Assembly (NCBI GenBank): GCA_947476895.1
Contig: CANJRX010000004.1
Location: 85,877 to 149,876 of the forward strand
Direction of reading: 5' to 3'
Source: Fidelibacterota bacterium
GTDB taxonomy: Bacteria; Pseudomonadota; Alphaproteobacteria; Rhodospirillales; Rhodospirillaceae
Length of the DNA stretch: 64,000 nt
Shown: positions 49,956 to 59,338 of the stretch, one piece after another
Layout: each line of letters opens with the position of its first letter
Numbering within the stretch: position 1 is the stretch's first letter
Notes under the pieces: model-generated
Databases searched by the model: none
What the model saw: the letters and a program-made list of their open reading frames with translations, nothing else
Told to the model about the DNA's origin: nothing
Position numbers and translations under genes: made by a program

Positions 49956-52409
49956 ATGTTCACCCACTACCTCACTGTAGCCTTCCGAAATATCTGGCGC
50001 ACCCGCGTCTCGACGCTAGTCGCCGTTGTCGGCCTCGCACTGGGCCAAATGTGCTTTATTGCCGCACTCGCCGAAGCCTTGCTCATGACTCATAGCGACA
50101 GCCACTTTGCCAAAGATGGGCGTGTTCAAGTTGTCGTGCAGCACCTAACCATCACCAACAACGGCGCAGCGCGCACGTTGACAAGCCTTAGTTCGCCTTG
50201 GCCTTTGGCTGGGCACATTGCGAACGAATTCCCGGACGTGGAGGCGGTTGCGCGCATGCGTTCCTATGGAGAAATCAGCGTATCGGCCGAGGGCAACAAC
50301 ATGTTACTCTTTACCGTAGCGGTGGACCCGGCGTTCTTGCGCATCATCGATCTTCCCTTCGCGGCCGGTGCGCCGCAACACGCGCTCGACAATCCGCGCA
50401 GTGTTGTTTTGACGGAATCCGCTGCCCAACGTCTGTTCGGCACAACGGCAGCGATCGGCCGCAATGTCATTCTGCGCGGCCTAGACCTCACGGTGACGGG
50501 CATTGTCCGGGCTATTCCCGGTCCATCGCATCTCGCGAGATCGGATATCCCGTTCGCGCTCATGGTTTCCATGGATGTCCATGAAGAGTTGACGCGGCGT
50601 CAGACGGGCAAGGAAATGTCGCCGCAAGATTGGATGGGGGCTTCGGTTCGCACCTATGTGCTCGTGCCTCAGTCAGGCTATTCAGCAGCAGTCTTCAATG
50701 AACGCCTGGCGGCGCTCGTCGCGCGCGTTGCGCCGTCCGACCTGAAAGTCTCGTACACCCTGCGACCACTTCCCGACCTCGCTTTAGTTATAACAAATTC
50801 TCTCCTCGGCCGGGTTGATGAGCCTAGCGTTCCGAACAACGTCATCCTGATCATTATCGGTGGCGTGATCGTGGCCCTGGCCTGCGTCAACTACGCCAAT
50901 CTCGCAACGGCCCAAGTCGGCAGCCGTATAAAAGAAGCGGGCTTAAGAAAAGCCGTCGGTGCGCGCACAGGCCAGCTTCTTATGCAGCACCTGACCGAGA
51001 CGTCGCTCAAAGTTCTGGCGGCATTTGCTTTGGCATTCGGCCTTGTGATTTTGCCGGTGCAGGTTCTGACGTCATTGCTCGGGTTCAATATCGCCACATT
51101 TCTGTTTGCGTTGCCGGTCTTCTGGGTCTCTCTGGCGATAGCGTTAGTTGCGGTGATTCTGGTGGCGGGTTTCTATCCCGCCGTCTTAATGGCGCGTATA
51201 TCCACGGCCTCTGCGTCGCGTTCCAATCTATCGCCGCAGGATAAGCAATTCGGCCGTAGCATCCTCGTCGGCTTTCAGTTTGTCGTTGTCAGCATATTTC
51301 TGATCTTGTCGCTGGTTGTCATCGCGGAAAACAAGGTTCTTCGAGAGACCGGACCGAAAGCTTCGGCTGATCCCTTAGTCGTCATTTCAAACAATCTCAG
51401 GGAATCTGGCGTCGCGATGGATGTGCTGCGCGCTGAATTGCTACGCGCGCCCGGGATCAGGGCCGTAACCTCTATGCAGAGTCCGCCATGGGGACTGGCT
51501 ACACAGGCTGTGCCCATGTTGTTTAAGCCTGAAGGCCGCGTGTCCTTCGTATTAAAACAAGGCGTGGGTGAGGGATTCTTTGACGCCCTTGATATTAAAA
51601 TTCTCGCCGGTCGCATTTTCTCGGCCGAGCGGGATCAAGGCGTAGGCAGCGATCCGACGCTGTTTGTTTCGGACAATGTTGTCATAGATCGTAAGCTGGC
51701 GAGTGAATTGGCCAGTACGCCTGCCGATGCCGTGGGGAAAACACTTTATGTTGCGAATATCGCCGATAAGTCTAAACCCCCGCAGCCGCGCACAGTTATT
51801 GGCGTGGTCGAGAATGCATCGATCAAGTTGATTTCCGGTCCTGCTTTACAAGCGACCGTCTATGGATTTGATCCCGCCGCGGCTAGAACCGCCGTCATAA
51901 AGCTGGAGTCTTCCGACCGTGCAAAAAGTATCGACGAAGTGTGGTCGAAGCTTGCGCCAACAGTGGCCCTGAAGCGTCAATTCGCGGAAGAGATTTTTGA
52001 AACGTCCTTCAGTTACTTTAACGCTGTCGGATCAGTCATTATGGGCCTAGCCGGCTTTGCTTTCCTCATCGCCATCATCGGCATGCTTGCCATCGCTACG
52101 CACACCATGAACCGGCGGCGGCGCGAGATCGGTATCCGGAAAACTTTGGGGTCCACGGTCAATCAGGTCACGCGCCTTATGCTGTGGAGCTTTTCCAAGC
52201 CGGTCGTGATCGCCAGCATTATCGCCTGGCCGCTCGCCTTTCTTGCGGCGCGTCTCTACCTCAGCATGTTTGTGACGCGCGCGGCACTCACGCCCATTCC
52301 GTTTGTGGTGGGCTTCGTGATTGTTTTGGGAATGACGTGGCTGGCCGTAGGACGGCAGGCTTTCACGGCCGCACGGCTTAACCCTGGCGACGTGCTGCAC
52401 TACGAATAA
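49956..52409 (+). CDS. MacB-like ABC exporter permease with two FtsX units
   Basis: The 817-residue permease has a duplicated layout: helix, periplasmic MacB_PCD-type domain and an FtsX helix bundle, then the same again. The first FtsX part includes VIVALACVNYANLATAQVGSRIKEAGLRKAVGARTGQL, the second GMLAIATHTMNRRRREIGIRKTLGSTVNQV. The ATPase is a separate gene, unlike E. coli MacB, so this is a YtrF/BceAB-like mechanotransmission exporter with a double-length permease. Substrate (peptide, antibiotic or lipid) is unknown. Confidence 0.9.
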   Translation: MFTHYLTVAFRNIWRTRVSTLVAVVGLALGQMCFIAALAEALLMTHSDSHFAKDGRVQVVVQHLTITNNGAARTLTSLSSPWPLAGHIANEFPDVEAVARMRSYGEISVSAEGNNMLLFTVAVDPAFLRIIDLPFAAGAPQHALDNPRSVVLTESAAQRLFGTTAAIGRNVILRGLDLTVTGIVRAIPGPSHLARSDIPFALMVSMDVHEELTRRQTGKEMSPQDWMGASVRTYVLVPQSGYSAAVFNERLAALVARVAPSDLKVSYTLRPLPDLALVITNSLLGRVDEPSVPNNVILIIIGGVIVALACVNYANLATAQVGSRIKEAGLRKAVGARTGQLLMQHLTETSLKVLAAFALAFGLVILPVQVLTSLLGFNIATFLFALPVFWVSLAIALVAVILVAGFYPAVLMARISTASASRSNLSPQDKQFGRSILVGFQFVVVSIFLILSLVVIAENKVLRETGPKASADPLVVISNNLRESGVAMDVLRAELLRAPGIRAVTSMQSPPWGLATQAVPMLFKPEGRVSFVLKQGVGEGFFDALDIKILAGRIFSAERDQGVGSDPTLFVSDNVVIDRKLASELASTPADAVGKTLYVANIADKSKPPQPRTVIGVVENASIKLISGPALQATVYGFDPAAARTAVIKLESSDRAKSIDEVWSKLAPTVALKRQFAEEIFETSFSYFNAVGSVIMGLAGFAFLIAIIGMLAIATHTMNRRRREIGIRKTLGSTVNQVTRLMLWSFSKPVVIASIIAWPLAFLAARLYLSMFVTRAALTPIPFVVGFVIVLGMTWLAVGRQAFTAARLNPGDVLHYE

Positions 52410-52412
52410 GCG

Positions 52413-53660
52413 CTAGCCTGTTACCTTAACAATGACGTGGCGCTTTTTGCCGGCGCTGAGTTTGATGATGCCGTCGGGACCGACAGCATTGACTACAGTT
52501 GTTTCTGCGCATTTCTCGTCGTTGATCTTCGCGCCGCCGCCCGCGATGAGGCGGCGGGCTTCACCGTTGCTTGTGGCAAGGCCGGCCCGCACGAACAGGG
52601 CGAAGGCCGTAATCCCGGCACCCAATTCGCTCGCGGGAATTTCAATGGTGGGTAAATCATCGCCGATGCCGCCTTGCTCAAAGGTCTTGCGCGCGGTTTC
52701 AGCGGCGTCTTTGGCAGCGTCTGCGCCGTGCAGCAGCGTGGTGGCTTCGAGGGCTAACACCTTCTTCGCTTCGTTGATCTCGGCCCCTTGCAGCTTTTCC
52801 AGGCGCGCGATTTCGTCCAAGGGTAGGATCGTGAACAGCTTCATGAAGCGGATGACATCGCCGTCTTCGGTATTGCGCCAGAACTGGTAGTAGTCGTAAG
52901 GGCTGAACTTATCCCCATTGAGCCACACCGCGCCGGACACGCTCTTGCCCATTTTCGCGCCCGAGGATGTCGTGATAAGCGGGCAGGTGAATCCGAACAA
53001 CTCGGCGTTACCGATACGCCGGCCCAGTTCCACGCCCTGCACGATATTGCCCCATTGGTCGGAGCCGCCGAGTTGTAGCGTACAGCCGTAACGCTTGTTG
53101 AGTTCTACGAAGTCGTAGCCCTGCAAGATCATGTAGTTGAATTCGAGGAAGGTCAGCGGCTGCTCGCGCTCAAGGCGCATCTTCACGCTGTCCATGGTCA
53201 GCATGCGATTAATGGTGAAGTGCGGGCCGACCATGCGCAGGAATGAAATGTACTGCAGGCCGTCCAGCCAGTCGGCGTTATTGGCCAGAATCGCGCCGGT
53301 TGCGCTCGAATCATAAGTCAGGAATCGCCGGAAGGCCGTCTGCTGCGAGGCCATGCGCTCTCTAATCGTATCGTCGTCGACAAGCACGCGGGTTTCATCG
53401 CGGCCAGAGGGGTCGCCGATCTTAGTCGTGCCGCCGCCCATCAATGTGATCGGCCGGTGACCGGTCTTCTGCAACCAGTGCAGCATCATGACCGAGACCA
53501 AATTGCCGATATGCAAGCTGTCGGCCGTAGCGTCGTAGCCCACATAGGCCGTGATCGGTCCCGCTGCAGCCTTGGCGTCCAAGGCTCCCAGGTCCGTGCA
53601 TTGATGCAGGAACCCGCGCGCGATGAGTGTCTGAATGAGCTCGGACCGGTAGGTGGTCAT
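52413..53660 (-). CDS. tyrS: Tyrosyl-tRNA synthetase
   Basis: The 415-residue class I synthetase charges tRNA-Tyr. Motifs are [16 protein letters not shown] (HIGH equivalent), [45 protein letters not shown], and [14 protein letters not shown] (KMSKS equivalent). A C-terminal S4-like RNA-binding domain follows ([21 protein letters not shown]). The ATG at 53658-53660 starts the family N terminus; the frame runs further upstream antisense to the anmK 5' region. It diverges from anmK with 130 bp between starts. Confidence 0.95.
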   Translation of the reverse strand: MTTYRSELIQTLIARGFLHQCTDLGALDAKAAAGPITAYVGYDATADSLHIGNLVSVMMLHWLQKTGHRPITLMGGGTTKIGDPSGRDETRVLVDDDTIRERMASQQTAFRRFLTYDSSATGAILANNADWLDGLQYISFLRMVGPHFTINRMLTMDSVKMRLEREQPLTFLEFNYMILQGYDFVELNKRYGCTLQLGGSDQWGNIVQGVELGRRIGNAELFGFTCPLITTSSGAKMGKSVSGAVWLNGDKFSPYDYYQFWRNTEDGDVIRFMKLFTILPLDEIARLEKLQGAEINEAKKVLALEATTLLHGADAAKDAAETARKTFEQGGIGDDLPTIEIPASELGAGITAFALFVRAGLATSNGEARRLIAGGGAKINDEKCAETTVVNAVGPDGIIKLSAGKKRHVIVKVTG

Positions 53661-53790
53661 GATGCAGTTCGCCGTTAAGTCGTTACATGAGTTTGTGGGA
53701 GCCGTGCGCGCCGCGTGGTATAGTAGCCCGAACAGCCCCCAATATGCGGGCGTGATTACCATACCTGCCACATTCGGACAACGTGCCCGC

Positions 53791-54924
53791 ATGACTGCTT
53801 CCAGCCCGGTTTTCAAACCGTTACGCGTGATTGGCCTGATGAGCGGCACGTCCATGGACGGCATCGATGCCGCCTATCTGGAAACCGATGGCGAGGGGCG
53901 GGTCGAGCAGGGACCGGCCATTACCGTGTCCTACACGCCCGACTTCAGAAGCCGCCTGTGTGCCTTTGTCGAACGCGCCCCGGATCGCGGCGCGCCGGAC
54001 GAGGCGGAGATCGAGACTGAACTCACCGACCTGCACGCCATCGCCGTCGGTCGCCTGTTGCAAGCTATGGCGCTTCCGGCCACGGCCCTGGACCTGGTCG
54101 GATTCCACGGCCAAACCATCTGGCACCGGCCCGCAAAAAAGCAGACCTGGCAGATGGGTGACGGCAACCGCCTGGCCGATGCCTTGGGTGTCGCCGTAGC
54201 TTTTGATTTCCGCAGCGATGATGTCACCGCGGGCGGCCAGGGTGCGCCCTTGCTGCCGATCTATCATGCAGCACTCGCGCGCGACGCCGATTTGCCCGCC
54301 GCCATTCTCAATGTGGGCGGTGTCGCCAACATCACATGGATCGGACCGGAAGCCTGCGACCTTACCGGGTTCGATACCGGACCCGGCAATGGTCTGATTG
54401 ATGATTGGGTGCGCGCGCGTCTTGGTCTCGATATGGATCGTGATGGAGCGGTGGCGGCAAAAGGCCAAGTTCACCGCGCGCTGGTCGATGAAATGCTGAA
54501 CCATGATTTTTTCGAGCGCGCTGCGCCGAAATCTCTCGACCGCTTCGCTTTCAATACGCACCGGCTTTCGCATCTCAGCACTGAAGACGGCGCGGCGACG
54601 CTGACGGCTTTTACGGCGGCGGCGGTTGCACGGGCACTCGCGCACTGCCCCACGCGCCCGCGCACGATTTATGTGGCGGGCGGCGGACGTCATAACCCGA
54701 CGCTCATGAAGCTGCTCGCGGAATACACCGACGCTGCAGTGTTATCGGTCGATGTTCTGGGATGGAACGGCGACGCGCTGGAAGCGCAGGGCTTTGCTTA
54801 TCTGGCGGTGCGCTGTTTACGCGGGCTGCCGCTGACGTTCCCCGGCACCACCGGCATTCGCGCACCCATGACCGGCGGGCGCATTGCCGCGCCCAGCAGT
54901 TTCGCAAACGTCAAATCAGCTTAA
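53791..54924 (+). CDS. anmK: Anhydro-N-acetylmuramic acid kinase
   Basis: The 377-residue kinase converts 1,6-anhydro-MurNAc from cell-wall turnover into MurNAc-6-phosphate. Diagnostic are [31 protein letters not shown], the catalytic-Asp region [34 protein letters not shown] and [18 protein letters not shown]. The ATG at 53791 starts just before the conserved N terminus. The tyrS/anmK divergent pair is common in alphaproteobacteria. Its last 4 bp overlap the convergent hydrolase gene. Confidence 0.94.
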   Translation: MTASSPVFKPLRVIGLMSGTSMDGIDAAYLETDGEGRVEQGPAITVSYTPDFRSRLCAFVERAPDRGAPDEAEIETELTDLHAIAVGRLLQAMALPATALDLVGFHGQTIWHRPAKKQTWQMGDGNRLADALGVAVAFDFRSDDVTAGGQGAPLLPIYHAALARDADLPAAILNVGGVANITWIGPEACDLTGFDTGPGNGLIDDWVRARLGLDMDRDGAVAAKGQVHRALVDEMLNHDFFERAAPKSLDRFAFNTHRLSHLSTEDGAATLTAFTAAAVARALAHCPTRPRTIYVAGGGRHNPTLMKLLAEYTDAAVLSVDVLGWNGDALEAQGFAYLAVRCLRGLPLTFPGTTGIRAPMTGGRIAAPSSFANVKSA

Positions 54925-55598
54925 GCTTGTGCGCTTTTCTTGCGGCCGGGCGCAGCGCCCGTGCCCATGCGCGCATCGACGTAAGAGTTCACCGACGTCA
55001 CCAACTGATCCATGTGATCTTTGAAAAAGTGGTTCGCGCCTTTGACCAGCTGATAGTCGATGATGATGTTCTTCTGCAGCTTCAGTTTGTTAGCGAGCTT
55101 CTCGACTGAAGGTTCCGGCACCACGTCATCTTCGGTGCCTTGCAAGATCAAACCCGATGACGGGCAGGGCGCAAGGAACGAGAAGTCGTACATGTTGGCC
55201 GGCGGCGCGATCGAGACGAAGCCTTCGATCTCCGGACGACGCATCAACAGCTGCATGCCGATCCAGGCGCCGAACGAGAATCCGGCAACCCAGCACGACG
55301 ACGCATTGGCGTTGACCGACTGCAACCAATCTAAGGCCGAAGCCGCATCGGACAATTCACCCTGGCCGTTGTCGAACTCGCCTTGCGAGCGGCCGACACC
55401 GCGGAAATTGAAACGGACGACCGAAAAGCCTTTTTTCACAAAGACATAATAAAGGTTATAGACCACCTTATTATTCATCGTGCCGCCGTGTTGCGGATGC
55501 GGATGCAAGATGACGGCGATGGGCGCGCGCGGGATCTCGCTATGATGATAGCGGCCTTCCAGGCGCCCTTCCGGGCCGGTGAAGATAACTTCGGGCAT
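54921..55598 (-). CDS. Alpha/beta hydrolase (dienelactone-hydrolase-like)
   Basis: The 225-residue protein resembles the YpfH/'alpha/beta hydrolase' group found near tyrS in alphaproteobacteria. Seen are AVILHPHPQHGGTMNNKVVYNL, VVRFNFRGVGRSQGEFDNGQGE, the nucleophile-elbow region WVAGFSFGAWIGMQL (G-F-S-F-G, Ser nucleophile) and QGTEDDVVP with the acid. The His in KGANHFF completes the triad. Substrate unknown. A nested hairpin (55615-55657) lies in its leader. Confidence 0.88.
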   Translation of the reverse strand: MPEVIFTGPEGRLEGRYHHSEIPRAPIAVILHPHPQHGGTMNNKVVYNLYYVFVKKGFSVVRFNFRGVGRSQGEFDNGQGELSDAASALDWLQSVNANASSCWVAGFSFGAWIGMQLLMRRPEIEGFVSIAPPANMYDFSFLAPCPSSGLILQGTEDDVVPEPSVEKLANKLKLQKNIIIDYQLVKGANHFFKDHMDQLVTSVNSYVDARMGTGAAPGRKKSAQA

Positions 55599-55614
55599 TT
55601 AAATTCCTTTGTCG

Positions 55615-55657
55615 CGAATCCCAGAATACCACGGGCGGTATGAGGAGTGGGGATTCG
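55615..55657. promoter_or_regulatory. Nested inverted repeat in the hydrolase leader
   Basis: CGAATCCC (55615-55622) pairs with GGGATTCG (55650-55657), and inside it ATACC (55626-55630) pairs with GGTAT (55637-55641). The structure is 16 bp upstream of the hydrolase ATG. No T-run follows on either strand, so it is not a plain terminator. The rest of the 299-bp gap (55599-55897) shows nothing that I can support. Confidence 0.4.
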
Positions 55658-55897
55658 GCAGGCGCCGATTATTTAGGGGATGCCGCCCCGGGGTGCAAAC
55701 CCGAATTGGGGGATTCTTGCATCCTAGGCTCAATTCAGCCGTGTTTTCTGTGATCCACCTCCATTGAACACCCGTATACCCCTACACAAAGTCTCTCATT
55801 GGTCGTCGGGGGAACGGGAACTCACATGTCATTTATCCAAAATAAAGCCGAAAAATACTATGCGGCCAATAGTTTAGACGAAAAGGAGCCGCCCCTG

Positions 55898-56323
55898 ATG
55901 AAAGTCTCGTCCAAAGCCCGCTATGCCGTTGCCGCTTTGGTGGATCTGGCCTGTCAGCCGGCCCACCAGCCCACGACTTTGGCGGCCATTGCCAAGCGCC
56001 AGGACATCTCGGTGTCCTATCTTGAGCAGCTGTTTGCCCGCTTACGGGCCGGCGGCCTCATTAATAGCGTGCGGGGACCGGGCGGCGGTTACATTTTGGC
56101 CCGCTCCAGCCAAGAGATCACCATTGCCGATATATATGGTGCGGTGTTTGAGCCCGATGTCGCCCCGGCTGCCGTGCCGGCCGTTGAAGGCGCCAGCCTG
56201 AAGGCTCAAATGGAAACGCTCTGGCATGCCATTGAGCGCGAAGTCGCCAGGTTCTTGCAAAGCGTTACGGTTCACGACGTGCTTTCGGGCAAGCTCGCGA
56301 ACCAGCGCCTCCCGGCTGAATAA
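55898..56323 (+). CDS. Rrf2-family regulator lacking the IscR cluster cysteines
   Basis: The 141-residue protein aligns with IscR over its winged helix: KVSSKARYAVAALVDLAC, LAAIAKRQDISVSYLEQLFARLRAGGLINSVRGPGGGYIL. IscR ligates [2Fe-2S] with three cysteines just after this region. Here that segment (EPDVAPAAVPAVEGASLKAQ) has none, so it cannot sense clusters that way. The start at 55898 has AAGGAG upstream; ATG at 55826 would add 24 residues. It precedes the cysteine desulfurase gene by 38 bp and probably regulates that operon. Confidence 0.88.
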   Translation: MKVSSKARYAVAALVDLACQPAHQPTTLAAIAKRQDISVSYLEQLFARLRAGGLINSVRGPGGGYILARSSQEITIADIYGAVFEPDVAPAAVPAVEGASLKAQMETLWHAIEREVARFLQSVTVHDVLSGKLANQRLPAE

Positions 56324-56361
56324 GAAAGCTGTTGCCGCGCGAGTGATGTAAAAAGGGACCC

Positions 56362-57477
56362 ATGGTCCCTCACGATCAACTGTCTTACCTGGATTACAAC
56401 GCGACCACCCCGGTGCTGCCGGAGGTGGCCGAAGCTGTAACCGCGGAATTGCATCGTTACGGCAATCCTTCGTCAGTTCACGCCGTCGGCCGCCGCGCTC
56501 GCGCCGCCGTAGAGGAAGCCCGCGACGCCGTCGCGGCGATAGTCAATGCCTCCGCGCAACATGTGGTTTTCACGTCGGGTGGGACGGAGGCCAACGCGCT
56601 GGCTTTGCGGGGTTTAGCCAAAGCCGGCAATTGTTCGGTGGTGCTGGCCTCTGCCGTGGAACATCCATCGGTGCTCGCACATGTTGCTGAAGAACACCGC
56701 ATTCCTGTTGATTCCAACGGTGTTATCGATCTGCAAGCTTTGGAGCGGGCGTTGCAAGCCCACGCATCACCGGTTTTGATTTCCTTGATGCTTGCCAACA
56801 ACGAAACCGGCGCTGTGCAGCCGGTGGCGCAGGCCGCCGAGCTGGCGCGCAAATATGGCGCGCGTATTCACTGCGACGCCGTGCAGGCCGTTGGAAAAAT
56901 TGCGGTGGATATACGCAGCCTTGGTGTCGATAGCTTAAGTCTCTCGGCTCATAAGTTCGGCGGCATAAAAGGTATTGGCGCGCTGATCTTGCGCGGCGGA
57001 GTCGATCTTGCAGCGGATATGCTGGGCGGCGGTCAGGAGCGCCGGCGGCGTGCGGGAACCGAGAACGTACCCGGCATTATCGGCTTTGGCGCGGCGGCGC
57101 GCGCAGTTCCGAAGTTATTGACGGATGCTGTTCGCGTCGCGGGTCTGCGCGATCATTTGGAATCCGTGATCAAGGCTCAGGCGAAAATCTTCGCGCAAGG
57201 TATCGAGCGTCTCGGCAATACATCGTGCATATCGCTCGCGGGTGTTTCCAGTGAAACCCAGGTGATGCGGTTGGACTTGGCGGGTGTGGCGGTCAGCGCT
57301 GGTTCGGCCTGTTCGTCCGGCAAGATCGCCCCCTCTCACGTCCTGCTCGCCATGGGTGTGGACCCTGCAGAGGCTAAATCCGCCATTCGGGTCAGTTTAG
57401 GCTGGGGAACGACCGAGAAAGATATCGCGCGGTTCCTGGAAGCCTGGCGCCCTCTAGCGTCCAATGCCGCGGCGTAA
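56362..57477 (+). CDS. Cysteine desulfurase (NifS/IscS-like)
   Basis: The 371-residue PLP enzyme takes sulfur from cysteine to a persulfide. Seen are YLDYNATTPVLPEV, TSGGTEANALAL, EHPSVLAH, NNETGAVQPV, the PLP Lys198 in SAHKFGG, and the catalytic loop SAGSACSSGKIAPSHVLLAMG with Cys317. The short loop with SxxxCSSG fits group I (IscS/NifS). No IscU scaffold gene follows. The neighbours are ferredoxin and mnmA, so the sulfur may go mainly to tRNA thiolation. Confidence 0.93.
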   Translation: MVPHDQLSYLDYNATTPVLPEVAEAVTAELHRYGNPSSVHAVGRRARAAVEEARDAVAAIVNASAQHVVFTSGGTEANALALRGLAKAGNCSVVLASAVEHPSVLAHVAEEHRIPVDSNGVIDLQALERALQAHASPVLISLMLANNETGAVQPVAQAAELARKYGARIHCDAVQAVGKIAVDIRSLGVDSLSLSAHKFGGIKGIGALILRGGVDLAADMLGGGQERRRRAGTENVPGIIGFGAAARAVPKLLTDAVRVAGLRDHLESVIKAQAKIFAQGIERLGNTSCISLAGVSSETQVMRLDLAGVAVSAGSACSSGKIAPSHVLLAMGVDPAEAKSAIRVSLGWGTTEKDIARFLEAWRPLASNAAA

Positions 57478-57518
57478 TACATAGCTGGCCTTAGCCTGTA
57501 AGAACCGGAACAGCAGAC

Positions 57519-57848
57519 GTGCCTAAAGTCGTATTTGTCGAACGCAGCGGAAAGCGTAAGGAAGTGAAAGCGGCCAGCAACACGACGCTGTTGCAAGTCG
57601 CGCACGCGGGCGGCATCGACATGGAAGGCGCTTGCGAAGGCTCTATGGCCTGCTCAACCTGCCACGTTGTCGTGGACGGTGATTGGTTTAGTAAACTGCC
57701 GCCGGCCCATGCGACCGAGGAAGATATGCTGGATTTGACGTACGGCGTGACGCGCACATCGCGCCTCGCTTGCCAGATAACAGTGACCGATGCGCTTGAT
57801 GGTCTAACCGTGCGCCTGCCGTCGGCCACGCGCAACATGATGGATTGA
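57519..57848 (+). CDS. [2Fe-2S] ferredoxin (adrenodoxin/Isc type)
   Basis: The 109-residue electron carrier has cluster ligands Cys39, Cys45, Cys48 and Cys85 (C-x5-C-x2-C-x36-C) in MEGACEGSMACSTCHV and SRLACQITV. The pattern is that of vertebrate-type/Isc ferredoxins. The start is the GTG at 57519. It lies between the desulfurase and mnmA genes, and its stop is 3 bp before the mnmA start, so the three are co-transcribed. Confidence 0.93.
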   Translation: MPKVVFVERSGKRKEVKAASNTTLLQVAHAGGIDMEGACEGSMACSTCHVVVDGDWFSKLPPAHATEEDMLDLTYGVTRTSRLACQITVTDALDGLTVRLPSATRNMMD

Positions 57849-57851
57849 GCT

Positions 57852-59033
57852 TTGACGACGCAGTCTCTCAACTCTATGGGCTTTGCAAAGTCACCTGCCG
57901 AAACGCGGGTGGTAGTTGCTATGTCTGGCGGCGTGGATAGTTCGGTTGTTGCCGCGTTGTTGAAGTCGCAAGGTTACGATGTGGTCGGCCTGACCATGCA
58001 GCTTTACGATCACGGCGCGGCCACGGCCAAAGGTAAAACTTGCTGCGCTGGTCAGGACATTTACGACGCGCGGCGTGTCTCTGACATGATCGGCATTCCA
58101 CATTATGTCGTGGATTATGAAACGACGTTCAAAGCTGACGTCATGGACCGCTTTGCTGATGGATATATTCACGGCGAAACGCCGGTGCCCTGCGTGTTGT
58201 GCAATCAGACCGTCAAGTTTCGCGACCTTCTGAAAGCCGCCAAAGACCTAGGCGCCGATGCGCTGGCCACGGGCCACTACGTGCAACGCATTGCGCAAGA
58301 TGGCGGTGTCGCCATGTTCCAAGCCATCGATCCCGACCGCGATCAAAGTTATTTCCTGTTCGCCACCACGCGCGCGCAGCTGGACTTCGTGCGCTTTCCC
58401 TTGGGCGGCATGACCAAGTCCGAAGCACGCGACCTGGGCGTCAAGTTCGGTCTGCATGTGGCGGCGAAGCCCGACAGCCAGGACATCTGTTTTGTGCCGA
58501 ACGGCGACTACGCCAAAGTCATTCGCGCGCTGCGCCCTGAAGCCGGACAACCCGGCGAGATCGTGCATGTAGACGGCCGTATATTGGGCCGCCACGAAGG
58601 CGTGATTCATTTCACCGTCGGCCAGCGCCGAGGCCTCGGCGTCGGCGGCGAGGTTGAACCGCTTTACGTTGTGCGTATCGAACCGGAAACCGCGCGCGTC
58701 GTCGCTGGCCCGAAGGAAGCGCTGCTGCGCCAATCGTTCGCGCTGCATGGTGTGAACTGGCTGGGCGCGGGCGAGGGGCCATCGACCGATGGTACGCCTG
58801 TGCGCGTAAAGCTCCGCAACACCCACGTTCCCATCGCAGCGACGATATTTGGCGAGCCTAATGGCGCAGCGCGGGTCGTGCTGGCCGAGCCGGAAGCGGC
58901 CGTCACGCCCGGCCAAGCTTGCGTATTTTATGACGGCGTCCAGGCGCTCGGCGGCGGCTGGATCGCCCGCCAAGACACCGCTACGGCGGTCCCTCACAAT
59001 TTGCGTCGCCAAGCGCAGCTCGCGGCGGGCTAA
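57852..59033 (+). CDS. mnmA: tRNA-specific 2-thiouridylase
   Basis: The 393-residue ATP pyrophosphatase thiolates U34 of tRNA-Lys, -Glu and -Gln. Seen are the PP-loop VVVAMSGGVDSSVVAALL, the nucleophile Cys117 in PVPCVLCNQTVKF, ATGHYV, KPDSQDICFVPNGDY with the second Cys, and GRRGLGVGG-like QRRGLGVGGEVEPLYV. The start is a TTG at 57852, 3 bp after ferredoxin; ATG at 57876 is the other option. The gene order desulfurase-ferredoxin-mnmA suggests a dedicated sulfur relay. Confidence 0.94.
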   Translation: MTTQSLNSMGFAKSPAETRVVVAMSGGVDSSVVAALLKSQGYDVVGLTMQLYDHGAATAKGKTCCAGQDIYDARRVSDMIGIPHYVVDYETTFKADVMDRFADGYIHGETPVPCVLCNQTVKFRDLLKAAKDLGADALATGHYVQRIAQDGGVAMFQAIDPDRDQSYFLFATTRAQLDFVRFPLGGMTKSEARDLGVKFGLHVAAKPDSQDICFVPNGDYAKVIRALRPEAGQPGEIVHVDGRILGRHEGVIHFTVGQRRGLGVGGEVEPLYVVRIEPETARVVAGPKEALLRQSFALHGVNWLGAGEGPSTDGTPVRVKLRNTHVPIAATIFGEPNGAARVVLAEPEAAVTPGQACVFYDGVQALGGGWIARQDTATAVPHNLRRQAQLAAG

Positions 59034-59075
59034 TTTCCCTGTTCCAGCAATGCTTTAACCCGTGATTTCGGCGAA

Positions 59076-59104
59076 TTGACAATTGCTAGCCAGCAACTTA
59101 AAAC
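59076..59104 (+). promoter_or_regulatory. Predicted promoter of the tRNA-Met gene
   Basis: TTGACA (59076-59081) is a perfect -35 box; with a 17-bp spacer it is followed by TAAAAC (59099-59104). A 7-bp hairpin (CTTGCGG 59113-59119 / CCGCAAG 59131-59137) would lie in the tRNA precursor leader, 8 bp before the mature 5' end. Confidence 0.55.
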
Positions 59105-59145
59105 CCACACCTCTTGCGGCTGACTTAGCTCCGCAAGACCTCGGT

Positions 59146-59222
59146 GGCGGGGTAGCTCAGCTGGTTAGAGCACGGGAATCATAATCCTGGGGTCGGGGGT
59201 TCGAGTCCCTCCTCCGCTACCA
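59146..59222 (+). tRNA. tRNA-Met (anticodon CAU)
   Basis: The 77-nt sequence folds into a full cloverleaf. The acceptor is GGCGGGG/CUCCGCU with G-U pairs at 1-72 and 6-67. The D arm is GCUC...GAGC, the anticodon stem CGGGA/UCCUG with loop AUCAUAA (anticodon CAU), and the T arm GGGGG-UUCGAGU-CCCUC. CCA is encoded at 59220-59222. The overall pattern matches elongator tRNA-Met; tRNA-Ile2 with a lysidine-modified CAU is possible but less likely. Confidence 0.93.
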
Positions 59223-59338
59223 ACTACCAACTCGCGGTGTTTACGGCACGTACGCCGACGCGCGCGTGGGTCGGGCTGGTCATCGCCAGTATTCCACTAG
59301 CTTTATTTTACGCGCTTTATAACGGGAGTGGCGGATGA
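59223..59338 (+). pseudogene. C-terminal remnant of a small membrane protein (DUF3649-like), flush with tRNA-Met
   Basis: An open frame ending in TGA at 59336-59338 encodes LAVFTARTPTRAWVGLVIASIP and a hydrophobic end (LALFYALYNGSGG). It resembles the last third of DUF3649 proteins, usual neighbours of DUF3325. No suitable start exists: the frame begins immediately after the CCA of the tRNA. Its TGA overlaps the ATG of the DUF3325 gene, as in an intact operon. A 33-residue product from the GTG at 59237 is conceivable. The family call is from memory of the domain's WxG-rich end and is tentative. Confidence 0.45.
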
